A stretch of 64,000 bases of DNA from an uncultured Marinobacterium sp. (GCA_947501565.1 CANMWJ010000009.1:62001-126000); one strand, 5' to 3'; positions 36,136-45,623 are shown, numbered from the stretch's first letter. Program-made: numbers and translations. The notes: generated from the letters alone by a model not told the origin.

Positions 36136-37362
36136 ATGACAGATCAGAAAATGTTAAGACTTAAGATAAATCCCTGGTGGGTAGTGGCCGCAGCAGCGAT
36201 CATCCTGGCCTGCAATATGGGCATTCGCCAGACCACTGGCCTGATGCTGCCCGAAATCAGCCTCGACCTGAACATTCCGCTGGCCGAACTGAGCTTCGGC
36301 TTTGGCGTTCAAAACCTGATCTGGGGCGCAGCGGCACCGATCGCCGGTATTCTGGCAGAGCGCTACGGCACCGTACGCGTCCTGCTGGCAGGTGGCGCAC
36401 TCTACACCGCGGGGCTGGCGATAGCGGCATTAGCCGACAGCAGCGGCACCTTTTTTATCGGCAACGCCATTCTGATCGGGATCGGCGTGGGCGCCACCAC
36501 CTATCCGATTACCCTGGCAGCCGTGGCCCGCCACTTCCCGGCGCATAAACGCACCTTTGCTCTCGGCGTTGCCAGCGCAGGTGGCTCTATGGGGCAGTTC
36601 ATCTACGCCATGATCCAGAGCTGGACCGGCCCAAGCCTGGACTGGTCCGGGACCTTTCTGCTGTTTGCCGCTTCAACCCTGCTGATCTTTGTGGTCGCTG
36701 GGCTGTTAAAAGATGATCCCGCCGAGCGTGCCAAAGCCGGTTCCGCGCCTGTATTTAACTGGCAGGTGATCCGCGATGCCTTCGGGAACCGCGACTACCA
36801 GCTGCTCAACCTCGGCTTTTTTGTCTGCGGTTTCCATATCGCCATCATCTCGGTGCATATGTCCGGCCTGGTGGCCTACTGTGGACTGCCGCCGGAGGTA
36901 GCATCCAACTCGCTGGCGCTGATCGGTCTGGCTAATGTGGCAGGCGTTATCGCCATCGGCTGGGCGGGCGATCGTTGGCACAAACCCTGGCTACTGACGC
37001 TGATCTACTGGTTCCGTGCTTGCCTGATCATGGCGCTGCTGGTAATGCCTGCCAGTTCGGAGCTGTTCTACCTGTTCTCCATCGTGATGGGCGTGCTCTG
37101 GCTCTCCACGGTGCCGCCCACCAGCGGTACGGTGGCTGATATTTTCGGCAACCAGAACCTCGCCTCGCTGTTTGGTTTTGTGATGTTCAGTCACCAGATC
37201 GGTGCCTTCTTTGGTAGTTGGTGGGGTGGGCTGCTGTTCGATCACTTCGGCTCCTACGAGCTGGCGCTGATCATCTCCGCCGCACTTGGATTGGTGGCTG
37301 CAGCGGTGCACCTGCCGATTACCCCGACACGGCTCAACAGCTACCAACCCGCCACCGCCTGA
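36136..37362 (+). CDS. major facilitator superfamily transporter
   Basis: The 408-residue protein has twelve hydrophobic spans, the MFS loop motif LAERYGTVRVLLAGG between spans 2 and 3, and GDRWHKPW in the second half. The pattern (CNMGIRQTTGLMLPEISLDLNI) is like that of oxalate/formate-antiporter and monocarboxylate-type MFS members. It is divergent from the LysR gene and upstream of an AraC-type gene on the same strand. The substrate is unknown. Confidence 0.88.
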   Translation: MTDQKMLRLKINPWWVVAAAAIILACNMGIRQTTGLMLPEISLDLNIPLAELSFGFGVQNLIWGAAAPIAGILAERYGTVRVLLAGGALYTAGLAIAALADSSGTFFIGNAILIGIGVGATTYPITLAAVARHFPAHKRTFALGVASAGGSMGQFIYAMIQSWTGPSLDWSGTFLLFAASTLLIFVVAGLLKDDPAERAKAGSAPVFNWQVIRDAFGNRDYQLLNLGFFVCGFHIAIISVHMSGLVAYCGLPPEVASNSLALIGLANVAGVIAIGWAGDRWHKPWLLTLIYWFRACLIMALLVMPASSELFYLFSIVMGVLWLSTVPPTSGTVADIFGNQNLASLFGFVMFSHQIGAFFGSWWGGLLFDHFGSYELALIISAALGLVAAAVHLPITPTRLNSYQPATA

Positions 37363-37496
37363 CAGCATCTTAGTGAGGCAGGTCACAGGGAAGGACCAGC
37401 CTTACAGACAACAACACCGGCTTTTCACCAAAGTCAGCATGCAAATAATGCGCTACTCTCTTAGGACAAACCTGACCCTAAGATCCCTGAAAGCCG

Positions 37497-38207
37497 ATGT
37501 CTGCCAAACTATCGATCCGCTCCTACACCTTTATCCGCCATCGGCACAGCCATGCGCATCATCAGCTGGTATTACCGCTGATCGGTTCGGTGGAGATCGA
37601 TACCGGACGCCACTTCGGACGCGCCTCACCCGGACAGTGCATTATCATCCGGGCCGGGGATGAGCATGAGTTTGCGCCAGAGCCAGGCTCTCAATTCCTG
37701 GTGGTAGATCTGGACGAACTGCCCACCAGCATGACCGCACTGGATGAGGCCTTCATCTATATCTCCCAGCCCGTGCAGGCGTTTTGCTACTTCGCGCAGA
37801 AACAGCTGGAACACCGGATCAGCCCGGCACTTGAGCTAAACATCGGAGATTGGCTGGTTCAGCTGCTCAACGAGCAGGATTTTCGTCCTCGCATCGATCC
37901 ACGCATCGCCCGGGTGATGGATCATCTGGCACAAGACCTGAGCTATTCGCCACCACTGAGCGAGCTGGCCGATACCGCATGTCTTAGCCTCAGCCAGTTC
38001 AAGACACTGTTCAAAAAGGAGACCGCGCAGACGCCCGGTGAATACCTGTTGCAACTGCGCATGGAGAAAGCCCGCGCCCTGCTGGTACATACCGATTATC
38101 CGATCAACCTGATCGCCTCAACTGTGGGTTATCAGGACATCTCCTCTTTCAGTCATCGTTTCTCTAAGTACTTCGGTATGCCACCGAGTAGCTTCCGTAA
38201 GAAGTGA
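37497..38207 (+). CDS. AraC family transcriptional regulator
   Basis: The 236-residue protein has an N-terminal cupin-like sensor (SHAHHQLVLPLIGSVEIDTG, then PGQCIIIRAGDEHEF) and a C-terminal pair of helix-turn-helices (LSELADTACLSLSQFKTLFKKETAQTPGEYLLQLRMEKARALL region, then SFSHRFSKYFGMPPSSFRK). This is the short cupin-plus-AraC build that usually controls a nearby transporter or catabolic gene; the MFS gene upstream is the natural candidate. Confidence 0.9.
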   Translation: MSAKLSIRSYTFIRHRHSHAHHQLVLPLIGSVEIDTGRHFGRASPGQCIIIRAGDEHEFAPEPGSQFLVVDLDELPTSMTALDEAFIYISQPVQAFCYFAQKQLEHRISPALELNIGDWLVQLLNEQDFRPRIDPRIARVMDHLAQDLSYSPPLSELADTACLSLSQFKTLFKKETAQTPGEYLLQLRMEKARALLVHTDYPINLIASTVGYQDISSFSHRFSKYFGMPPSSFRKK

Positions 38208-38312
38208 TCGAGTCCGGTTTCCTGCCGAACAAGACCAGCTTTTCACCTAAAACAGCATCAATCACACCGGGCAATATAAGGGGCCTGATGTTGTTGTGAA
38301 CCATCGTGAGTT

Positions 38313-38379
38313 GTTGGGAGTCGCTTCGCTCGTCGCGAAGCAACGCTTGTAGGTTGGCCATCGCGCAGCGATGCCCAAC
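38313..38379. repeat. two REP-like palindromic units
   Basis: 38313-38344 begins GTTGGGAGTCGCTTCGCTCGTC but has a truncated end (GCGAAGCAAC). 38349-38379 is an inverted full unit with the CATCGCGCAGCGATG core. The first is a decayed or hybrid copy. Confidence 0.82.
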
Positions 38380-38469
38380 AGCACCCAGGACAAAACTCCA
38401 TCACTCCCCTTCTCCGCCCGAATATGCTAACGTTCGCGCCCTTTTTTTCACTGCGGACACTACAGCACC

Positions 38470-39840
38470 ATGATTGCCGGATTCGACTACGGAAGCTCCA
38501 ACTGCGCCATCGGCGTGGTTAACCCAAACAGCAACACCCCGGAACTGCTTCCTTTGTATGGCGATCAGCGCTTTCTGCCCTCTACACTGTATGCCCTCTC
38601 ACGCGAACTGATCTGCGAAGCGGTCGCCAAACAGATCGAAAATCCGCAGTTACGTGAACAGTACATGGCGGAGCGTGCCAACCAGTTGCGTCTGGCCGCT
38701 GCCGCACGGCGTGAGCATGATATCCAATCCGGCGAGCAAACCCTGTTCGTAGGCGAAGAAGCGATCGAGAACTATATCGACCTGCCGGAAGAGGGTTACT
38801 TCATCAAATCGCCAAAATCCTTCCTTGGCGTCGGTGGTCTGCGTGCAGAACATCTGGCGTTCTTTGAGGATATCGTCAGCGCCATGATGATGGAGATTAA
38901 AAAGGCGGCGGAACGCAATCTGGATGACAAGATCCGCCACACAGTGATCGGCCGACCAGTGAACTTCCAGGGCACCGACGGTGAACAGGCCAACCAGCAA
39001 GCGTCGGAGATTCTGCACCGTGCCGCTAAACGCGCTGGTTTTGAATCCGTCGAACTGCTGTACGAACCGCTGGCCGCCGGGATCAACTTCGAATCAGACC
39101 TGGGCGAGAACAAAACCGTACTGGTAGTCGATGTCGGCGGTGGTACTACCGACTGCTCCGTGGTGCGCATGGGACCGGATCACCGTGTTAAAGAGGAGCG
39201 CCGTGATGACTTCCTCGGTCACAGCGGTTCCCGCGTGGGTGGCAACGATCTGGATATCAACCTGGCCTATCGCGGACTGATGCCGGTCTTCGGTATGGGC
39301 GGCGCTTTGAAAAGTGGTCGACCGCTGCCTACACAGCCCTACTGGAACGCAGTATCGGTGAACGATATCCCGGCACAAACCGAGTTTAACTCGATGCAGA
39401 ACATTGAGCTGATGGAGCAGCTAAAGCGTGACGCGGATGAGCCGCACAAGCTCAACCGCCTGCTGCAGCTGCAGGCCCAGAAACAGAACTATCAGCTGGT
39501 ACGCAGCGCCGAGCAGACCAAGATCCGCCTGTCGGATCAGGACGAATATCAGGTCGACCTGGCTTACATCGAACGCGAACTAAGCCAGCCGATCAGCAAA
39601 GAGCAATACGAACAGGCGGTAGAGCGCCCGGTGGCGAAGATCGTGGAACTGATGAGTGAAGCGCTACAGCAAGCGGGATGCCAGCCGGATCTTATCTATG
39701 TCACCGGCGGTACCGCTAAGTCACCGGTGGTGCGTCAGGCGATCGCCCGCACGCTGGGCGATATCCCGGTGGTGGATGGTGACCACTTCGGCAGTGTCAC
39801 CGCAGGCCTTACCCAGTGGGCAGACAAACTCTACCGCTAA
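38470..39840 (+). CDS. yegD: Hsp70-like chaperone YegD
   Basis: YegD is an actin-fold relative of DnaK whose partner and client are unknown. The 456-residue protein begins MIAGFDYGSSNCAIGV (phosphate-1 loop), has KTVLVVDVGGGTTDCSVV (phosphate-2) around residue 215, and ends with the adenosine motif VTGGTAKSPVVRQAI. The C-terminal substrate-binding domain of DnaK is absent, as is normal for YegD. The gene stands alone; an inverted repeat (CTGCCGTT/AACGGCAG) follows the stop at about 39851-39901. Confidence 0.9.
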   Translation: MIAGFDYGSSNCAIGVVNPNSNTPELLPLYGDQRFLPSTLYALSRELICEAVAKQIENPQLREQYMAERANQLRLAAAARREHDIQSGEQTLFVGEEAIENYIDLPEEGYFIKSPKSFLGVGGLRAEHLAFFEDIVSAMMMEIKKAAERNLDDKIRHTVIGRPVNFQGTDGEQANQQASEILHRAAKRAGFESVELLYEPLAAGINFESDLGENKTVLVVDVGGGTTDCSVVRMGPDHRVKEERRDDFLGHSGSRVGGNDLDINLAYRGLMPVFGMGGALKSGRPLPTQPYWNAVSVNDIPAQTEFNSMQNIELMEQLKRDADEPHKLNRLLQLQAQKQNYQLVRSAEQTKIRLSDQDEYQVDLAYIERELSQPISKEQYEQAVERPVAKIVELMSEALQQAGCQPDLIYVTGGTAKSPVVRQAIARTLGDIPVVDGDHFGSVTAGLTQWADKLYR

Positions 39841-39925
39841 ACAAAACACAACTGCCGTTCTCAGGTTCAGCTTCTAAGCCTCAAATCCCAGGAACGGCAG
39901 TCAGACCCATGAACGGCTGCGCACT

Positions 39926-41029
39926 TCAGTTGGTTTTCAGCGCCAGCTCTTCATCCATATTGGCTTCCCACCACAGGCTGTTTTTGCGTAAAGCTCCAAC
40001 CTCCAGACGTTCGCCAATCTCGGGAGTTGCCAACCGTGCTGACGCATCCCACGCCAGATCGACCAGCCGGTCCAGCGGTTCATACCACGCGTGCAGCGCC
40101 AGATCGAAGGTGCTGTTATGCACCGGCATCATCAGCTTACCCCTCAGATCCAAATGGGCCTGCAAGCTCTGCTCGGGCGTCATGTGCACATCACTCCAGA
40201 GTTCGTTGTAGGCGCCGTTTTCGATGATGGTCAGATCAAAGGGGCCAAGACGTGTACCGATCTCCTTGAAACCGTCGAAGTAACCGCTGTCGCCACTGAA
40301 AAAGATACTGTGGTTGTCCGAACTGATCGCCCAGGAGGCCCAGAGTGTCTGGTTACCATCGCGCAAGCCTCGTCCCGAGAAGTGCTGTGCGGGGGCCGCG
40401 GTGAAACGGACACCATTGATCTCGCTGTGCTGCCACCAATCCAGCTCACTCACCTTTCCTGAATCTACGCCCCAGCGTTGCAGATGCTGACCAACGCCCA
40501 AAGGCACTACAAAGTGCTCGGTACGATCCGCCAACTGCCGGATTGTCTGTTCATCCAGATGATCGTAGTGATCGTGAGAGATCAGAATACCGCGTAGCGA
40601 CGGCAGGTCGTTCAGATCAAAAGGCACCTGATGGAATCGTTTCGGCCCCATCCAACTGAACGGTGAGGCGCGCTCGGAGAACACCGGATCGACCAGCCAA
40701 TAATCACCATTGATCACCATCAGCAGACTGGAGTGCCCCAGACGGTAGACCACCAGCTGATCGGCATCTGCATCGATGCTGTTCAGATCGATCGGATTGA
40801 CCGGGATCTCGGTACTCGGCGTTGTGTCTGCGGGCTTCTCAAAGAGGTAACGCCAGGCGATCTTGGCGGTGTTCGCTGCGCCACCCAACTGGATAGGTGT
40901 GTGGTTGTGGAACTTCCCTTCGCGATATTGCGCCGACTGCGGGTGTTCCTCGCTGACCTGATTTGAAGCACAACTGATAACACCAGCCACAATGAACCCT
41001 CCGAGCAATAGAAACATTATCTTTTTCAT
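39926..41029 (-). CDS. metallo-beta-lactamase-fold lipoprotein (NAPE-PLD/UlaG-like)
   Basis: The 367-residue protein starts with a lipoprotein signal, VAGVISCA, with the lipidated Cys at about 21 counting from the ATG at 41029. The hydrolase domain keeps the zinc motif ISHDHYDHLDE, then a later His in PAQHFSGRGL, Asp in FFSGDSGY and a C-terminal MMPVHNSTF. This spacing is that of the L-ascorbate-6-phosphate lactonase/NAPE-phospholipase D group. It is divergent from a TetR-type gene, with a perfect palindrome between them, so its expression is probably repressed by that regulator. The substrate may be a lipid or lactone. Confidence 0.85.
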   Translation of the reverse strand: MKKIMFLLLGGFIVAGVISCASNQVSEEHPQSAQYREGKFHNHTPIQLGGAANTAKIAWRYLFEKPADTTPSTEIPVNPIDLNSIDADADQLVVYRLGHSSLLMVINGDYWLVDPVFSERASPFSWMGPKRFHQVPFDLNDLPSLRGILISHDHYDHLDEQTIRQLADRTEHFVVPLGVGQHLQRWGVDSGKVSELDWWQHSEINGVRFTAAPAQHFSGRGLRDGNQTLWASWAISSDNHSIFFSGDSGYFDGFKEIGTRLGPFDLTIIENGAYNELWSDVHMTPEQSLQAHLDLRGKLMMPVHNSTFDLALHAWYEPLDRLVDLAWDASARLATPEIGERLEVGALRKNSLWWEANMDEELALKTN

Positions 41030-41084
41030 GACGATCTTCACCAAACGGTTGATCTAACCGCCGGGAATATCCCGACACCCAAAG

Positions 41085-41105
41085 TAAACTACACGGTGTA
41101 GTTTA
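41085..41105. promoter_or_regulatory. palindromic TetR-type operator
   Basis: A perfect palindrome with the 19-base core AAACTACACGGTGTAGTTT lies between the divergent lipoprotein and TetR genes, 70 bp from the TetR start. A second AGTAAAC follows at about 41124. This is the size and position expected for a TetR operator. Confidence 0.8.
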
Positions 41106-41175
41106 TTATCAAATTTAAAAAAGTAAACCAGTCAGTGTAAAATTGTTGTATTCATCAAATTGAGTTCGGATCAGA

Positions 41176-41787
41176 ATGAATCAGAGTGAACGCAAACGCG
41201 CCGCCATCCTGGATGCGGCGATCGGAGAGTTTCTGGAGAACGGCTTTCAGGGCAGCAGCATGGATGCAATCTCGGCACGCGCCGAGGTATCCAAGCGTAC
41301 GGTGTACAACCACTTTAAGAACAAAGAGGCCCTTTTTCAGGCCATTGTGCAGCAGCTGTTTGCACTCAGTGCCGAACAACAGGATTACCGCTACTACCCC
41401 GATCGCCCGCTGGCAGAACAGCTTCAGGCGATCGCCAAACGTAAGATTCAGCTGTTTGATGACGAACACATGCGTCGATTGGTACGGGTGATCTTCGCCG
41501 AGTGTATCCACTCCCCCAACCGGATCACCGATGCCATGGCCCAATATCAGCAGAAGGAACAAGGATTGGACCACTGGATCGGTGAAGCGATCAAAGATGG
41601 TCGGTTCAAGGAAGTGGACCCGGGTTATGCGTCTGAACAGTTTATGGGATTGATTAAAAGCTGCAGTTTCTGGCCGCAACTGCTGATGGATAAAGCACCA
41701 CTCAGTGAAACTGAAGCGCAGCAGGTAGTGGATGATAGTGTGGCGATGTTTCTTAACTACTATGGGTGTGAGAAAAGCGACGCCTAG
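41176..41787 (+). CDS. TetR/AcrR family regulator
   Basis: The 203-residue protein has the TetR helix-turn-helix at about 9-55 (AAIGEFLENGFQGSSMDAISARAEVSKRTVYNHFKNKEALF region). The C-terminal domain resembles the AcrR C-terminal type (TetR_C_7-like, FAECIHSPNRITDAM). It is divergent from the metallo-beta-lactamase-fold lipoprotein and very likely controls it and itself through the palindrome at 41085-41105. The ligand is unknown. Confidence 0.92.
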   Translation: MNQSERKRAAILDAAIGEFLENGFQGSSMDAISARAEVSKRTVYNHFKNKEALFQAIVQQLFALSAEQQDYRYYPDRPLAEQLQAIAKRKIQLFDDEHMRRLVRVIFAECIHSPNRITDAMAQYQQKEQGLDHWIGEAIKDGRFKEVDPGYASEQFMGLIKSCSFWPQLLMDKAPLSETEAQQVVDDSVAMFLNYYGCEKSDA

Positions 41788-41831
41788 GAATAAGCATCAG
41801 GAATAAGCGCCAGGGATAAGCGTTTCGAGCT

Positions 41832-42116
41832 TCACTCTACTTGCTGCTGACGGCTACGCATCTCACGTTCCCGTTCAATCGTTGCCCTGCGTCGCTCTGG
41901 ATCTCTGGCGTAATGTCGCATCACCTTCTGGTTACAGCTGTCGAAACCTGATCTGGACTCGTCCCAACACCCTTCGTTATTCGCCTTCAGACAAGACTCC
42001 AGAATGACGACCGCCAGCTTTTTGCAGCGCGCGAAATCTGCGCTCGTCGGCGAGGCCTCTGCGGAGACCACAAACGGCAGAAGGAACAGAGAGACCAGAA
42101 ATCGATTCTTCATCAC
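41832..42116 (-). CDS. small secreted Cys-containing protein
   Basis: The 94-residue product has a signal peptide (MKNRFLVSLFLLPFVVSAEA), then a short domain with four Cys (positions about 31, 42, 50 and 60) that could form two disulfides in the periplasm. A charged Arg/Glu-rich helical tail follows. No family was recognised. It lies 33 bp upstream of nothing on its strand but directly downstream of the DUF4344 gene region, both on the - strand. Confidence 0.6.
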   Translation of the reverse strand: MMKNRFLVSLFLLPFVVSAEASPTSADFARCKKLAVVILESCLKANNEGCWDESRSGFDSCNQKVMRHYARDPERRRATIEREREMRSRQQQVE

Positions 42117-42149
42117 ATTTCACCTAAAACGGGGTTTAAGTCTCCGGGA

Positions 42150-42941
42150 CTAGTCCGCAGCCAGCCTATTATCCTGACTGTCCCGCATATGAGGCTCCAG
42201 CACGCTCAGCCAACTTTGTGCGACCTGGGCATACTCCTCAATACAGCGTTCTGCGCGCTCTTGCGACAGATACTCTTTCTCAACGATATCCGAATATGTG
42301 TCGGGATTACTGCCGTACACATGGCACAAGGTACTGAAATAGCGCTGCTCATCCAGGCTATGCTCACCCCAGAAATGTTCGTCGCCGATCACATCCCGAT
42401 CTTCACTTTCAAGATCAAACAGGTCAGCTGCACTGAGCGCTATCTCCTGCCCATCCTCGAAAAACTCAATCAGCATCACCGTTGCTAAAGCATCCGCCGC
42501 ATCCTCCTCTTTTCCCAGCACCGGCAGCTGATACATCGTGATGGCAGCATGGGCAAATTCATGCAGCAGCGTATGCATCAAGGCATCCAGGGTCGCCTGC
42601 GCTTCAGACACCCCAGTCTCCTTATATCCCGCTTTAGTAAAACGCTCTTTGATCTCGGTAAGGAAGAAATACGGGATCACGATGGTGTTCGACTGTGGGT
42701 CGTACAGAGGACCATCATCGCCACCAAAGGAGAACACAAGCGACTCTGGCAAGCTAAAAAGCTCATTGATCAGAGTTACAGTAGAATCGACCGCGTCGGA
42801 CGCCTCCAACTCCTTTTTCAGTGCCGCTTCGATTGCATTCTGAGGTTTGGCGTAGAGAACGCGGGCATCAGGTTCTGCCGAGGCACTAGCTGCATATAGA
42901 AACAGGGATGCAACGATCAGTAAGGCTCTTGTGATATTCAT
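42150..42941 (-). CDS. DUF4344 family secreted metallopeptidase-like protein
   Basis: The 263-residue protein has a signal peptide (ALLIVASLFLYAASASAE). The mature part carries HEFAHAAI (zinc-site HExxH) near residue 135 and GKEEDAADALATVMLI 14 residues on, the pattern of DUF4344 putative metallopeptidases. IVIPYFFLTEI before it is also typical. AGGGAG lies before the ATG at 42941, so the longer frame to 43043 was rejected. It should act in the periplasm; the target is unknown. Confidence 0.82.
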   Translation of the reverse strand: MNITRALLIVASLFLYAASASAEPDARVLYAKPQNAIEAALKKELEASDAVDSTVTLINELFSLPESLVFSFGGDDGPLYDPQSNTIVIPYFFLTEIKERFTKAGYKETGVSEAQATLDALMHTLLHEFAHAAITMYQLPVLGKEEDAADALATVMLIEFFEDGQEIALSAADLFDLESEDRDVIGDEHFWGEHSLDEQRYFSTLCHVYGSNPDTYSDIVEKEYLSQERAERCIEEYAQVAQSWLSVLEPHMRDSQDNRLAAD

Positions 42942-43049
42942 GACAGCTCCCTGAATCTTTATTACGTGCCGCGCAATCTTTCGCCGGTACCAACCTACCT
43001 GAACAGCCATACCTGATCGACTTACGTACCATTCACAATGCACATGCGA

Positions 43050-43349
43050 TCAGCTTATCAGCTCAATCGTCGTAGCAGCTATGGAACTTGTGATGAAGTA
43101 GATAAAGAGGAAAACCAGGACAGGAAACACCAATACAAACACCGCCTTAGCCTCTGAGAACTGGTGATTAACTGCATCCGTAAACTTGCCATCCAGCAGC
43201 TTTTGGCTTTCACTGCCAAGCGCGTCGGTCATCTCTTTTTTAAGCTGGAAGTAGTCGCCGAAGCACTCCCGGAACATATGACGTGCGATAGGGATTGAGA
43301 TAATCAGGCCCAGTACAATTCCGATAATTGAAGGTAATTCTTCACTCAT
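43050..43349 (-). CDS. small two-span membrane protein
   Basis: The 99-residue protein has hydrophobic spans at about 7-24 and 70-93, linked by a charged helical stretch. Both ends are predicted on the same side. AGGGAGTGA lies before the ATG. No family was recognised. The neighbours on the same strand are the DUF4344 protein and the small secreted protein, and the three may be co-transcribed. Confidence 0.6.
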   Translation of the reverse strand: MSEELPSIIGIVLGLIISIPIARHMFRECFGDYFQLKKEMTDALGSESQKLLDGKFTDAVNHQFSEAKAVFVLVFPVLVFLFIYFITSSIAATTIELIS

Positions 43350-43476
43350 AAGTTCACTCCCTGAACGATGTAATCCTATACAAACGCAATCTTCTGATTC
43401 ACTGGTGTAGCACAGAACCTGCGCCCGCTCTCCCAGTCACCAAACGGCTTGAGCTATCATATCCAACCGCCAATGC

Positions 43477-44484
43477 ATGAGACACCCTATTTTGTCCTCT
43501 CAATCAACATTTACACTGGAATATCCAGTTTTTGCTGAAAGCCTCGTTGACGGCCCACAGACCTTGCAGCAATTCCTGCATTTGCGTTATGCCCGCATGA
43601 GCAAGGATGAGTTAACGCAGTGGATCAATAGCGGTCAGATCCTGTTGAACGGCCAACGGCAGCCAGCAGATACAAAACTGGAAACGGGCCACAGAGTGTC
43701 TGTTGTACTGTACGATCATCATGAAGATCCCGTCGATACCGAATGGCGCATGATCTGGCAGAACCACGAAATAATGGCGGTGTATAAACCCCACCTGTTG
43801 CCGGTCAGCCGCACCACCCGTAACCTTTACAACACCCTGATTCAGTTGGTGAGACGCCAGACCCCTTATTACGATGCCCACCTGCTGCACCGCCTGGATA
43901 CCGAGACCGGTGGGTTGATCCTGATCGCCAAAGACAAAGCTGCGGATAAAAAGTGGAAGAAACAGCTGGATCAGCTGATCGAACGCAAGATCTACCATGC
44001 ACACGTCCACGGCCACCCAACCTGGCACCACACGAGCGTGGAGTGTGAGTTATCTGAACGTACCGACAGCGCCATCCGCAGCCAGATGTACGTCGTCGAC
44101 CCGCGCCAACCTGAGTACTTCAGTAAACCGAAACAGAGTAAAACCCGGTTCGCCGTCATTCAGCGCAACGGCGATTACAGTCTGATCGAGTGTGAGTTAT
44201 TCAGCGGCCGCAAACACCAGATCCGCGCTCACCTCGCCCACCTTGGACATCCGATCGTCGGCGACAAGATTTATGCGCATCGGGGGCGGTATTACCTGAA
44301 GCGCCTGGAATCAGAGCTGACAATAGAGGACTTTCAGACGTTGGGTAGCGAATACCACCAGCTACAGGCGGTTAAGCTTCAGATTCGACCCGATCTGGAT
44401 CAAGCGCCGGTGTTGATCGATATATCCGATGAGGTTCGATCTTATCTTTCGCCTGTCACGGCAAGTGAGACAGGCGAAAGTTAA
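43477..44484 (+). CDS. RluA-family pseudouridine synthase
   Basis: The 335-residue protein has an S4-like RNA-binding region at about 28-75 (WINSGQILLNGQRQPADTKL). The catalytic domain carries HRLDTETGGLILIAKD (about 140-155), where the Asp of RLD is the nucleophile, and the C-terminal HQIRAHLAHLGHPIVGD. It isomerises uridines in rRNA or tRNA; which sites is not clear, as it does not look like a clear RluA, RluC, RluD or TruC. It stands alone. Confidence 0.88.
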   Translation: MRHPILSSQSTFTLEYPVFAESLVDGPQTLQQFLHLRYARMSKDELTQWINSGQILLNGQRQPADTKLETGHRVSVVLYDHHEDPVDTEWRMIWQNHEIMAVYKPHLLPVSRTTRNLYNTLIQLVRRQTPYYDAHLLHRLDTETGGLILIAKDKAADKKWKKQLDQLIERKIYHAHVHGHPTWHHTSVECELSERTDSAIRSQMYVVDPRQPEYFSKPKQSKTRFAVIQRNGDYSLIECELFSGRKHQIRAHLAHLGHPIVGDKIYAHRGRYYLKRLESELTIEDFQTLGSEYHQLQAVKLQIRPDLDQAPVLIDISDEVRSYLSPVTASETGES

Positions 44485-44549
44485 GATCCAGTTCTCAACA
44501 AGTACGACGCCCTGATTACTCGACCTCCCAGAAGCCCACACGCGCTTAA

Positions 44550-45623
44550 CTAAAGCGTCTGCATCAACGCCTGCTTCAGCTCTTCTTCCGCCTTGCTGAT
44601 CGCCTTCTCCGCTTCCTGACGCTTACGGCGTCCATCCGCGTAGTGTTTCAGGGTATTGTTCAGGGTGTCTATAGTGATGCGGTTGACCTCTTTCAGTGTG
44701 TCGAGATCAAGAATACCGCGCTGGTAGTTCTCAGCGATCTGCTCCTCCAGCGATTGCAACTTCTGGGCATTCTGCAGGTACTGCTGGTTGGTATAATCCT
44801 TAACCGCCCGCGTCACCTTCAGTGCTTTCTCTTTCTCATAGTTGGAGATCGCAATCAGGAACTGACGTTTCCACAACGGAATGGTGTTGTGGATGATGTC
44901 CTGAATATCTTCCATCAACATCTTGTTCCCTTCCTGGGACATACGGATCTGTGGCGCGGTCTGCAACGCCGCCAGACGGGCCTGCTTCAGATTGTGCAGA
45001 CGTTTCTCCAGGCGTCCGGTTGCCTGCTGGAGATCTCGAAGCTTCTGGCTGTCGACCGGATCATTGCTGGCCTCAGCCTGCTGGCTCAGCTGCGGAAGGT
45101 CCTCATTGTTCAGCCGATCCAGCGTGATCTGGCCGGCCTGGAGGTAGACGTCCAGCTGCTGCAGCAGGTTGAGATTTTCATCGTACAGACCATCCAGCTG
45201 CACGATATCCTGTTCCAGCTTATGGCTCTGAGCGTTGAGTTTCTGCTCCAGTTCATCGAGCCGGTCTTTCACCGAATCGAAGCCTTTGACGAACTTGCCG
45301 AAGGTCTGGAACAACTCACCGATCAATGGAAGCTTGGAGAGGAAGGAATCGGGTTTGATATCCTCAAATCGCGAGCCCTTCATCTCCGATACCATCGCTT
45401 CAAGGATGTCGCCTGCTTCACCGCTATCCTTTGCTCGCACCTCCTCCAGCACCCTGTCGGAAAATGCGGTAATGCTTTCCAGTGCCTCTTTACCAAAGGT
45501 GATGGTGGCAACGGAATCCAGCGGATCATAATTACCGGCAATGGTAACCGCTTGCTGTTGCTGTTCCTCGCTCAGCTGTTTCACTTCTAACTGCTCTATC
45601 TGACTGCTGATTTCCTGTGTCAT
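44550..45623 (-). CDS. telA: TelA-like toxic-anion resistance family protein
   Basis: The 357-residue soluble, strongly helical protein matches TelA/KlaA (DUF of toxic anion resistance): SFLSKLPLIGELF around residue 92, LDGLYDENLNLLQQLDVY, and the region RMSQEGNKMLMEDIQDIIHNTIPLWKRQF. It has long coiled coils and no membrane span. The role in tellurite or peptide-stress resistance is known for relatives but the mechanism is not. It follows the giant AAA ATPase by about 70 bp on the same strand and is probably co-transcribed with it. Confidence 0.88.
   Translation of the reverse strand: MTQEISSQIEQLEVKQLSEEQQQQAVTIAGNYDPLDSVATITFGKEALESITAFSDRVLEEVRAKDSGEAGDILEAMVSEMKGSRFEDIKPDSFLSKLPLIGELFQTFGKFVKGFDSVKDRLDELEQKLNAQSHKLEQDIVQLDGLYDENLNLLQQLDVYLQAGQITLDRLNNEDLPQLSQQAEASNDPVDSQKLRDLQQATGRLEKRLHNLKQARLAALQTAPQIRMSQEGNKMLMEDIQDIIHNTIPLWKRQFLIAISNYEKEKALKVTRAVKDYTNQQYLQNAQKLQSLEEQIAENYQRGILDLDTLKEVNRITIDTLNNTLKHYADGRRKRQEAEKAISKAEEELKQALMQTL

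Noticed and set aside
44643-45590. 315-codon open frame antisense to telA
   Set aside because: It mirrors the TelA coding region, which has a clear family match; the antisense product shows only hydrophobic repeats without family pattern.
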